Positions 27,501-34,320 of a stretch of 64,000 bases of DNA are shown here, in pieces. Where the stretch lies: NCBI RefSeq assembly GCF_026341125.1, contig NZ_JAPEOR010000002.1:2306501-2370500 (forward strand), given 5' to 3'. A model generated the notes under the pieces. That model was not told the origin of the DNA. It ran no database searches and saw only the letters and a list, made by a program, of their open reading frames with translations. This DNA comes from Streptomyces sp. NBC_01142. Its GTDB lineage: Bacteria; Actinomycetota; Actinomycetes; Streptomycetales; Streptomycetaceae. Each line of letters opens with the position of its first letter. The first letter of the stretch is position 1. The translations under genes and the position numbers were made by a program.

Positions 27501-28085
27501 CGGCGGGAACACATCCAGGATGCCGCCGCGGACCGCGAACTCGCCGCGCTTCTCGACCAGTTCGACCCGGGAGTACGCGGCGGCCGCGAGCGCCTCGGTG
27601 ATCTGCCCCAGGTCGGCGCTCGCGCCGCTCCGCAGAGAGACGGGCTCCAGCTCACCGAGCCCCTTGACCTGCGGCTGGAGCACGGAACGCACGGGTGCGA
27701 CGACGACCGAAACCGGGCCCGCCGACGGGTCGTCCTGCGACGGGTGGGCGAGCCTGCGCAGCACGGCGAGCCGGCGGCCCACGGTGTCGGAGCGGGGCGA
27801 GAGCCGCTCGTGCGGCAGGGTCTCCCACGCGGGGTACTCGGCGATGCCTTCCTCGGGCAGCAGCGAGCGCAGCGCCGCCGCCAGGTCCTCGGCCTCACGC
27901 CCGGTCGCGGTGACGGCCAGCACGGGCCGCCCGGACTCGCGGGCCAGAGCGGCCAACGCGAAGGCCCGCGCGGCGGCCGGACCGACCAGGTCGACATGCA
28001 TGCGGTGGCCGTCGGTGGCAGCCTTCACCGCTTCCGCGAGCGCCGGGTCACGTACGACGGCATCGAGCAGACCGTGCAGGCTCAT
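24537..28085 (-). CDS. mfd: transcription-repair coupling factor
   Basis: 1182 residues from ATG 28085; an in-frame extension of 15 codons is Pro-rich and lacks a ribosome site. Mfd removes stalled RNA polymerase and recruits UvrA. Domain order: UvrB-like N-terminal modules (about 1–450), the RNA-polymerase-interacting CarD-like domain (about 515–580, YIVHEQHGVGRYIEM…YAPAKRGQPGDRLYIPTDQL), and RecG-like translocase. The translocase has Walker A GDVGYGKTE near residue 660, DEEQRFG near 760, SATPIPRTL, ESGIDISNANT and QLRGRVGRG. The TRCF C-terminal domain covers about 1000–1140. Length and motifs are normal. Likely monocistronic: the 320-bp upstream gap holds the terminator of the ABC operon. 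Confidence 0.97.
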   Translation of the reverse strand: MSLHGLLDAVVRDPALAEAVKAATDGHRMHVDLVGPAAARAFALAALARESGRPVLAVTATGREAEDLAAALRSLLPEEGIAEYPAWETLPHERLSPRSDTVGRRLAVLRRLAHPSQDDPSAGPVSVVVAPVRSVLQPQVKGLGELEPVSLRSGASADLGQITEALAAAAYSRVELVEKRGEFAVRGGILDVFPPTEEHPLRVEFWGDDIEEIRYFKVADQRSLEVAEHGVWAPPCRELLLTDDVRERAAALAEQHPELGELLGKIAEGIAVEGMESLAPVLVDDMELLLDVLPAGSMAVVCDPERVRTRAADLVATSQEFLQASWAATAGGGEAPIDVGAASLWGIADVRDRARELGMMWWSVSPFAADEELSDGTVKLGMHAPEVYRGDTARALADTKGWLADGWRTVYVTEAHGPAARTVEVLGGEGIAARLTAFDAKTGDLAEISPSVVHVACGSIDYGFIDPGLKLAVLTETDLSGQKAAGKDGQRMPTRRRKTIDPLTLEAGDYIVHEQHGVGRYIEMVQRTVQNATREYLLVEYAPAKRGQPGDRLYIPTDQLEQVTKYVGGEAPTLHRLGGADWTKTKARAKKAVKEIAADLIKLYSARMAAPGHAFGPDTPWQRELEDAFPYVETPDQLSTIAEVKEDMEKTVPMDRLVCGDVGYGKTEIAVRAAFKAVQDGKQVAVLVPTTLLVQQHFGTFSERYSQFPVNVRALSRFQSDTEAKATLEGLREGTVDIVIGTHRLFSAETTFKDLGLVVVDEEQRFGVEHKEQLKKLRANVDVLTMSATPIPRTLEMAVTGIREMSTITTPPEERHPVLTFVGPYEEKQLGAAIRRELLREGQVFYIHNRVESIDRAAARLRDIVPEARIATAHGQMPESALEQVVVDFWEKKFDVLVSTTIVESGIDISNANTLIVERGDNFGLSQLHQLRGRVGRGRERGYAYFLYPPEKPLTETAHERLATIAQHTEMGAGMYVAMKDLEIRGAGNLLGGEQSGHIAGVGFDLYIRMVGEAVADYRAAVEGGAEEEPPLEVKIELPVDAHVPHDYAPGERLRLQAYRAIASANTEADIKAVREELTDRYGKLPEPVENLLLVAGLRMLARACGVGEIVLQGSNIRFAPVELRESQELRLKRLHPRTVIKAPARQIMVPRPTAGKIGGKPVVGRELLAWTGEFLTTILGS

Positions 28086-28299
28086 GAAGGGCTTCCATCC
28101 AGGGCGGGGCTGGGGCGGGGGGTGGGGCAACGCGAACCGCCCGACACGTCGAACGGGCCGGGGGTCTCCAGCGTACGCCCGCGCCTTGCCCGGCCGCCTC
28201 TCATACGGGCGGGGTCACAGGGGGCGGTGGGGTTCGCGAGGACCCACCGGAATCCGTAGCGGCCCGTACGGGACACATCCGCGCTCTTTTCCGCCCGGG

Positions 28300-28341
28300 G
28301 TGTGGCCTCACAGCTCCCCCGGAGTGTGGCCTCACAGCTCC
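28300..28341. repeat. 18-bp direct repeat in the mfd upstream region
   Basis: GTGTGGCCTCACAGCTCC occurs twice (28300–28317 and 28324–28341), 24 bp apart. Each copy contains GTGTGGCCTCAC, a near-palindrome. The second copy runs into the terminator stem. It lies in the 320-bp gap (28086–28405) between the mfd start and the ABC permease end; nothing else is evident in that gap. Confidence 0.7.
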
Positions 28342-28380
28342 GGCCCCGGAGTGTTCGCAGGAACACCCAGGGGCCGGAGC
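28337..28380 (-). terminator. two-tier hairpin terminator of the ABC exporter operon
   Basis: An outer perfect 11-bp stem (28337–28347/28370–28380) encloses a 3×3 internal loop and an inner perfect 6-bp stem GTGTTC/GAACAC with loop GCAG. It lies 26 bp beyond the permease stop. No U-run. Confidence 0.8.
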
Positions 28381-28405
28381 CGCCATTTCACGGACGTACC
28401 CGTGA

Positions 28406-30985
28406 CTAGTCCGTGGCGATCGCGTTCAGCACGTTCATCCGGCCCGCCCGGAAGGCCGGGACCAGGGCCGCGAACAGGCCCACGAACGCCGAGCCCACGA
28501 AGACCGTCGCGATCGTCGGCCACGGGATCTCCAGGACCCCCAGACCCTCCAGTGCCAGGAGCTTCTGGGCCGCCGTACCCCAGCCCATGCCCAGGCCCAG
28601 GCCCAGCAGGGCGCCGAAGAGGGCGATGACCACCGACTCGAGGCGGATCATGCGGCGCAGCTGGCGGCGCGAGAGGCCGATCGCCCGCATCAGGCCGATC
28701 TCCCGGGTCCGCTCGACCACCGACAGGGCGAGGGTGTTCACCACACCCAGCACCGCGACGATGATCGCGAGCGCCAGGAGCCCGTAGACGATGTTCAGCA
28801 GCTGGCCGATCTGGTCCTTCAGATCCTGCTTGAAGTCGGTCTGGTTCTGCACCTTGTACTGCGGGTACTTGGCGACCGACGCCTTGAGTGCGGCGTACGC
28901 CTCCTTCTCCTTGCCGTCCTCCGCCATCGCGAACATGATCACGTTCGCGGGCATCCTCTTGGCGGGTACGTACTGCGCCGCGGTCGTGAGGCTGGTGTAC
29001 ATCGCGCCCTTGTCGAGGCTCGTGTCGTCGGACGTGATCGCCGCGACCTTGAGCTCGGCGGTCCTGCCGTGCGTGAAGGCCACCTTGATCTTGTCGCCGA
29101 GCTTGACGCCGTGTGCCGTGGCGTACCCGTCACCCACCGACATCGCGTTCTTCCCGTACGCCGCCGAGAGCTCACCCGCGACCGTCTCGCGGCGCAGATC
29201 CTGCGCGTACGTCGGGTCGGCGGCTATCAGGGCCTCGGGCTCCGTCTTGCCGTCGGGGGTGGTGAGCCGGGCGGCGACCTCCTTGTACTGGGTGATGTGG
29301 GCGATGCCCGGCGCCCGCTCCAGCTTCCGCTGGACCTGCGGCATGATCGGCTGATCCTTGGTGGACTGGATGATGAAGTCCGCCCCGACCGACTTGTCGA
29401 GCTGGTCCGTCGCCGAGGCGACCATCGAGGAGCCCACTACCGACAGGCATGCCACCAGGGCGAGGCCGATCATCAGGGCGGCACCCGTCGCTCCGGTGCG
29501 GCGCGGGTTGCGCAGCGCGTTGCGCTCGGCCATCCGGCCGACCGGGCCGAACATCCGCAGCACCAGCGCGCTGATCACCCGGACCACGACACCCGCCAGC
29601 AGCGGGCCGATGACGACGAAGCCGATGAGCGAGAGGACCACGCCCAGACCGAGGAACATCGAGCCCTCACTCGCCTTGTCCGCCCGGGTGGCGACCAGCA
29701 GCGCGGCGGCGCCGCAGCCCGTGAGCAGCAGACCGATCCCGGCCCGGATCCAGCCGGCCTTGGCGTCCGCCGGCGTACCGGCGTCGCGCAGCGCGGCCAT
29801 CGGGGAGACCTTGCCGGCCCGTCGCGCCGGGACGTACGCGGCGAAGACGGTGACGACGATGCCGAGGACGAGTCCGACCGCCGGGGTCGTCCACTTCAGC
29901 GTCAGATCGCTGGTGGACAGGTTCATGCCCATGGAGGACATCAGCTTCATCAGCCCGACGGCCAGGCCCACGCCCGCGGCGACGCCCGCCAGGGAGCCGA
30001 CGACACCGAGCAGCAGCGCCTCGACCAGCACGGAGCGGTTGACCTGCTTGCGGCTGGAGCCGATCGCCCGCATCAGGCCGATCTCGCGGGTGCGCTGGGC
30101 GACCAGCATCGAGAAGGTGTTGACGATCAGGAAGATGCCGACGAGGAGGGCGATCCCGGCGAAGCCGAGCATCGCGTACTTCATCACGTCGAGGAAGGAG
30201 CCGACCTCCTCGCGGCCCGCGTCCGCCGCTTCCTTCGCCGTCTGCAGCTTGTACGGGGCGCTGAGCGCCGTGGCGACGTTCTGCTTGAGCTGGTCGTCGC
30301 TGACACCCGCCGCGGCGGTGACGGAGATCTGGGTGAACTGACCTTCCTTGCCGAGGAGTTCACGCTGGGCGGTGACGGTGTCGAAGTAGACGATCGTCGC
30401 GCCGGGGTTGGTGACCTTGAAGGAGGCTATGCCGGAGATCTTTGCGGTGAAGTCACCGGTGACGGCGATGGTGCGCAGCTCGTCACCGAGCTTCAGGTGG
30501 TGCTTGTCGGCGGTGTCGGCATCGACCATGACCTCGGTGGGGCCGCGCGGTGCGTTGCCGGAGGTGATCTCCATCGCCTTGAGGTCGTTCTTCGTCCAGT
30601 TGGCGGCGATCGTCGGGGCGCCGCCACTGGAACCCATGTCCTTGTTACCGGAGTTGACGACGGTCACGCTCATGCTGACGACCGCGCCCTCGGCGGACTG
30701 CACGCCGTCGGCCTTCGTCACCGTCTCGACGAGCGAGGCGGGCAGCGACTCGGGCTTGCCGGTCCGCGGGTTGTCGTTCTCGTCTCCGTCGCCGGAACCC
30801 TTGGGGCTGACCGTGACATCGGAGGCGGTGGCGGCGAAGAGCTTGTCGAAGGTGGTGTTCATCGTGTCGGTGAAGACGAGCGTCCCCGACACGAAGGCCA
30901 CGGACAGCAGCACCGCCACCGCCGAGAGCGCCATGCGCCCCTTGTGCGCAAGGAAGTTGCGAAGGGAGGTCCTGAGTACGGTCAC
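28406..30985 (-). CDS. ABC transporter permease, double FtsX domain
   Basis: 859 residues from GTG 30985, overlapping the ATPase stop as GTGA. The first helix (GRMALSAVAVLLSVAFVSGTLVF) is followed by a large extracellular MacB-like domain. Then come an FtsX block (YAMLGFAGIALLVGIFLIVNTFSMLVAQRTREIGLMRAIGSSRKQV…), central helices, a second extracellular domain and a second FtsX block near the C-terminus with the matching TREIGLMRAIGLSRRQLRRM coupling helix. The two-block layout is typical of single-polypeptide MacB/LolCE-type permeases in actinobacteria. With the adjacent ATPase it forms a complete exporter, probably for lipids, peptides or antibiotics; the substrate cannot be read from sequence. 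Confidence 0.93.
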   Translation of the reverse strand: MTVLRTSLRNFLAHKGRMALSAVAVLLSVAFVSGTLVFTDTMNTTFDKLFAATASDVTVSPKGSGDGDENDNPRTGKPESLPASLVETVTKADGVQSAEGAVVSMSVTVVNSGNKDMGSSGGAPTIAANWTKNDLKAMEITSGNAPRGPTEVMVDADTADKHHLKLGDELRTIAVTGDFTAKISGIASFKVTNPGATIVYFDTVTAQRELLGKEGQFTQISVTAAAGVSDDQLKQNVATALSAPYKLQTAKEAADAGREEVGSFLDVMKYAMLGFAGIALLVGIFLIVNTFSMLVAQRTREIGLMRAIGSSRKQVNRSVLVEALLLGVVGSLAGVAAGVGLAVGLMKLMSSMGMNLSTSDLTLKWTTPAVGLVLGIVVTVFAAYVPARRAGKVSPMAALRDAGTPADAKAGWIRAGIGLLLTGCGAAALLVATRADKASEGSMFLGLGVVLSLIGFVVIGPLLAGVVVRVISALVLRMFGPVGRMAERNALRNPRRTGATGAALMIGLALVACLSVVGSSMVASATDQLDKSVGADFIIQSTKDQPIMPQVQRKLERAPGIAHITQYKEVAARLTTPDGKTEPEALIAADPTYAQDLRRETVAGELSAAYGKNAMSVGDGYATAHGVKLGDKIKVAFTHGRTAELKVAAITSDDTSLDKGAMYTSLTTAAQYVPAKRMPANVIMFAMAEDGKEKEAYAALKASVAKYPQYKVQNQTDFKQDLKDQIGQLLNIVYGLLALAIIVAVLGVVNTLALSVVERTREIGLMRAIGLSRRQLRRMIRLESVVIALFGALLGLGLGMGWGTAAQKLLALEGLGVLEIPWPTIATVFVGSAFVGLFAALVPAFRAGRMNVLNAIATD

Positions 30986-31770
30986 GACGTCCGTCCCCGC
31001 GCGTCGAAGTCCTTCATACGGTCCAATACGGCATCGGCGGTCGGCCGGAACATCTCGTCGACGATCCGGCCGTCGGCGAGGTAGAGGACGCGGTCCGCGT
31101 AGGAGGCGGCGACCGGGTCGTGGGTCACCATCACGATGGTCTGGCCCAGTTCGTCGACCGAGCGGCGCAGGAAGCCGAGCACCTCGGCGCCCGCCCGGGA
31201 GTCGAGGTTGCCGGTCGGCTCGTCGCCGAAGATGATCTCGGGCCGGGCGGCGAGCGCGCGGGCCACGGCGACGCGCTGCTGCTGGCCGCCGGAGAGCTGT
31301 GTGGGCCGGTGCTTGAGCCGGTCGGACAGGCCCACCGTCTCGACGACCCGGTTCAGCCACGGGGCGTCCGGCTTGCGGCCGGCGATGTCCATGGGGAGCG
31401 TGATGTTCTCGAGGGCGTTGAGCGTCGGCAGCAGGTTGAAGGCCTGGAAGATGAAGCCGATCCGGTCCCGGCGCAGCTGGGTGAGCTTCTTGTCCTTGAG
31501 CTTGGTGATCTCGGTGTCGTCGAGGTAGATCTCGCCGCTCGTCACCGTGTCCAGTCCGGCGAGGCAGTGCATCAGCGTCGACTTGCCCGAGCCGGACGGG
31601 CCCATGATCGCGGTGAACTGTCCGCGGGCGATGTCCACGTCGACATGGTCGAGCGCGACGACCCGGGTCTCCCCGGAGCCGTACGCCTTGACGACCTGCC
31701 GCCCTCGCGCGGCGACGGCCGTACGCCCTCCGGTGTCCCCAGGCCGGGGAATGCTTACAGCCGTTGTCAC
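30982..31770 (-). CDS. ABC transporter ATP-binding protein (MacB/LolD type)
   Basis: 262 residues from GTG 31770, with AGGAG 8 nt upstream; a longer in-frame extension exists but has no ribosome site. Walker A is GPSGSGKST, Q-loop FQAFNLLPTL, signature LSGGQQQRVAVARALA, Walker B IIFGDEPTGNLD and H-loop VTHD. The LD(S)RAGAEVL region after Walker B is typical of the MacB/LolD exporter class. Translation is coupled to the permease. Divergent from the DHA2 exporter gene, with 355 bp between starts; shared regulation of two exporters by drug stress is plausible but unproven. Confidence 0.95.
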   Translation of the reverse strand: MTTAVSIPRPGDTGGRTAVAARGRQVVKAYGSGETRVVALDHVDVDIARGQFTAIMGPSGSGKSTLMHCLAGLDTVTSGEIYLDDTEITKLKDKKLTQLRRDRIGFIFQAFNLLPTLNALENITLPMDIAGRKPDAPWLNRVVETVGLSDRLKHRPTQLSGGQQQRVAVARALAARPEIIFGDEPTGNLDSRAGAEVLGFLRRSVDELGQTIVMVTHDPVAASYADRVLYLADGRIVDEMFRPTADAVLDRMKDFDARGRTS

Positions 31771-31949
31771 GGTAAGTCTCCTATTGTCAGTGAAAGATCG
31801 GGTGTTGCCGTGTCCGGTTTGATTCTTGCGGCGGAAGAGGTCCGGGCGCGCTGGTGCGCAGCGCAGTCTTGACCCGGGGGTTTTCCCCACCCCCCAGGTG
31901 GTGCCGACCGCTCCTTCGCCCGTAAGACCAAGCTAAGGAACCCACCCCC

Positions 31950-32072
31950 GGCTCCTCGTCGTCCGCCGGGACGAGCGCGCCCTGGTCAGGAGTAGGGAGG
32001 AGCCCTTAGGGGGTCTCCACCTCCGGGTGGACGGGCACCCGGAGAGCCTGCACCCTCCCGCTGCGGGAGGGT
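31950..32072 (+). promoter_or_regulatory. highly structured leader upstream of DHA2 exporter
   Basis: Several perfect stems stack in the 355-bp divergent gap. They are GGCTCCT/AGGAGCC (31950–31956/31998–32004) enclosing TCGTCC/GGACGA, then CTCCGGGTG/CACCCGGAG (32021–32029/32036–32044), then ACCCTCCCG-CTG-CGGGAGGGT (32052–32072). The last hairpin ends 54 nt before the exporter ATG. It could be an attenuator or other RNA switch; no known riboswitch class is recognised. Confidence 0.45.
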
Positions 32073-32125
32073 CAAGTGAGAAGGTGTCCGTCCCGGGAAT
32101 AGATGCAGGGGGAAAGGATCTACGG

Positions 32126-33667
32126 ATGGGCGCCGCGGGAAGCACCGGCAGTACGGAGGGCAGATCCGGGTCCGCCTCCTCCGCGGCCGGCGCCCCGCGC
32201 GGACGCGATCCGGTCGTCGCGGCGCTGATGCTCGGCATGACACTCGTCGCGCTGGACGGCACCATCGTCTCCACGGCCGTACCACAGATCGTCGGCGACC
32301 TCGGCGGCTTCTCGGTCTTCTCGTGGCTCTTCTCCGGCTATCTGCTCGCCGTGACGGTCACCCTGCCGGTGTACGGAAAGCTCTCCGACACCTTCGGCCG
32401 CAAGCCGGTCCTGATCGTCGGCATCATCCTCTTCCTCGTCGGCTCGCTGCTGTGTGCCGGCGCCGGGAACATGGCCTCGCTGATCGCCTTCCGGGTGGTG
32501 CAGGGCCTGGGGGGCGGGGCGCTGCAGGGCACGGTGCAGACCATCGCCGCCGATCTCTACCCGCTCAGGGAACGCCCCAGGATCCAGGCCAGGCTGTCGA
32601 CGGTGTGGGCGGTCTCGTCGGTGGCCGGACCCGCGATCGGCGGGCTGCTCGCGGCCTACGCCGGCTGGCGCTGGATCTTCCTGATCAATCTGCCGGTGGG
32701 CGGGGTGGCCCTGTGGCTGGTCGTCCGTCACCTGCGCGAACCGTCCCGTACGCGGCCGGCCGTCCGCCCCCGTGTCGACTGGCCCGGTGCCCTGGCCGTC
32801 TTCGCCGCGGGCACCCTCCTGCTCACCGCCCTCGTCCGGGGCGGCATCGCCTGGCCCTGGCTCTCCGCCCCCTCGCTCGCCCTGCTGGGCGGGAGCGCGG
32901 TGCTGGTCGCGGTCACCGTCGTCATCGAACGGCGGGCGGCGGAGCCGATCATCCCGGGCTGGGTCTGGCGCCGCCGGCCTATCGCCGCGGTGAACCTCGC
33001 CCTGGGAGGGCTGGGCCTTCTGATGGTCGCCCCGACGGTCTTCCTGCCCACCTACGCACAGGCGGTCCTCGGCCTCGGGCCGATCGCCGCGGGCTTCGTG
33101 CTCTCGGTGATGACCCTGAGCTGGCCGGTGAGCGCGGCCCTGTCCAACCAGGTCTACACGCGCATCGGCTTCCGGCAGACCGCGATCATCGGCATCTCCC
33201 TCGCCGGCCTGATCCTTGCCGCCTTCCCCCTCCTCCCCTTCCCGGGCGAGGCGTGGCAGCCGGCGCTCCTCATGCTGCTGCTCGGCGCGGCGCTCGGCCT
33301 CTTCCAACTCCCGCTGATCGTCGGCGTCCAGTCGACGGTGGGCTGGTCGGAGCGGGGTACGACGACGGGGTCCGTACTCTTCTGCCGCCAGGTCGGCCAG
33401 AGCGTGGGAGCTGCCCTCTTCGGTGCGGTGGCCAACGGCGTCCTTGCGGCCCGCCTGGGCGGCGCGGGCGACCTGGACTCGGTCGCCCACGCGCCGGCCG
33501 CCCCGGACTCACTGACGCCGGAGGCGGCGGACCACCTGAGGCGGGCGGTGGATGTGGCGGTCGACTACGTGTTCGTGGGCGCGGCGTGTGCCGCCGGGCT
33601 CTCGCTGCTGGTCCTGGTGTTCGTGGCCCCGCGCCGCTTCCCGGTCATCACCGACGAGCTCGAATGA
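32126..33667 (+). CDS. DHA2-family MFS drug exporter (EmrB/QacA type)
   Basis: 513 residues from ATG 32126, with GAAAGG about 8 nt upstream. A Gly/Ser-rich cytoplasmic N-terminus precedes 14 transmembrane helices. Motif D1 near the first helix (LDGTIVSTAVPQIVGDL), the MFS motif A loop GKLSDTFGRKPVL and motif C-like GPAIGGLLAAYAGWRWIFLINLPVG are all present. These mark a proton-drug antiporter of the EmrB/QacA subfamily. Such pumps export lipophilic drugs or the host's own antibiotics. No TetR or MarR regulator is adjacent, which is unusual for this class; the structured leader upstream may substitute. The C-terminal LRRAVDVAVDYVFVGAACAAGLSLLVLVFV is the last helix. Confidence 0.93.
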   Translation: MGAAGSTGSTEGRSGSASSAAGAPRGRDPVVAALMLGMTLVALDGTIVSTAVPQIVGDLGGFSVFSWLFSGYLLAVTVTLPVYGKLSDTFGRKPVLIVGIILFLVGSLLCAGAGNMASLIAFRVVQGLGGGALQGTVQTIAADLYPLRERPRIQARLSTVWAVSSVAGPAIGGLLAAYAGWRWIFLINLPVGGVALWLVVRHLREPSRTRPAVRPRVDWPGALAVFAAGTLLLTALVRGGIAWPWLSAPSLALLGGSAVLVAVTVVIERRAAEPIIPGWVWRRRPIAAVNLALGGLGLLMVAPTVFLPTYAQAVLGLGPIAAGFVLSVMTLSWPVSAALSNQVYTRIGFRQTAIIGISLAGLILAAFPLLPFPGEAWQPALLMLLLGAALGLFQLPLIVGVQSTVGWSERGTTTGSVLFCRQVGQSVGAALFGAVANGVLAARLGGAGDLDSVAHAPAAPDSLTPEAADHLRRAVDVAVDYVFVGAACAAGLSLLVLVFVAPRRFPVITDELE

Positions 33668-33798
33668 ACCCGCGTATACGCGTGGACGCACGATTGTGCG
33701 ATCTTCGTGAAGTTCTTTCCGGATGCGGCGGCTCCGCTTCCCTTTACCCTCGGCGCCTGTCTACGGTGACGCTGAGTGAAAGTCATGCACATCACAAA

Positions 33799-33820
33799 AG
33801 ATCATGACGAGATCATGACG
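33799..33820 (+). repeat. 11-bp tandem direct repeat before the 33.8-kb cassette
   Basis: AGATCATGACG occurs twice head-to-tail (33799–33809, 33810–33820), ending at the ribosome site of the next gene. It is a candidate regulator site or a 5'-UTR element. Confidence 0.6.
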
Positions 33821-33830
33821 GGGGCAGCCC

Positions 33831-34280
33831 ATGGCGTGGGACGAGTGGGAGCGGGCGAAAGCGGCCGGTGATTCCGGTTCGGCGCAGACGCGGCTCAACC
33901 AGCTGCCCGCGGAGGGCGGCGGAGGCGGCGGGAAGGGCGATCTGACCGTCCACGACGACGAGCTGGGCAAGCTGGGCGACTTGGCGCGCTCGCTGCGCGA
34001 GCAGCTGTCGACCGACGGCGACCACGCCCGTGTGGCCACCTTCGAGGCCTCCAACGACCTCTTCAACAGCGGTCTGGACATGGGCGCGGGCCTTCTCGAG
34101 GTGCACGACGCCTGGAGCACCAAGCTGGCCACCCTCAAGGAAGCCTGCGGTCACATTTCCAACCATCTCGACTATTCGCGCTCCACCCACGCGAAGCAGG
34201 AGAAAAAGATCGTTCTGGGAATGCAGGGCGCGGACGGCAAAACGATGTCCATCTCGCGCATCTACGACCAGATCAAGTAA
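33831..34280 (+). CDS. small helical WXG100/ESX-like protein (first gene of cassette)
   Basis: 149 residues from ATG 33831, with GGGGG 6 nt upstream. After a Gly-rich stretch (GGGGGGKG, about 29–36) the protein is predicted helical: DDELGKLGDLARSLREQLSTDGDHARVATFEASNDLFNSGLDMGAGLLEVHDAWSTKLATLKEACGHISNHLDYSRS. It has no signal peptide. Length and paired long helices recall ESX/WXG100-type secreted partners, although the exact WxG turn is not present (a DAWSTK segment lies where a helix turn could be). It is followed after 40 bp by a very large gene and then a lipoprotein gene, so a secretion-associated cassette is a reasonable inference. Not recognised as a named family. Confidence 0.7.
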   Translation: MAWDEWERAKAAGDSGSAQTRLNQLPAEGGGGGGKGDLTVHDDELGKLGDLARSLREQLSTDGDHARVATFEASNDLFNSGLDMGAGLLEVHDAWSTKLATLKEACGHISNHLDYSRSTHAKQEKKIVLGMQGADGKTMSISRIYDQIK

Positions 34281-34320
34281 CGACGAGGGCAACAGGGAAC
34301 GGGTAGACGGGTAGCTCGAC

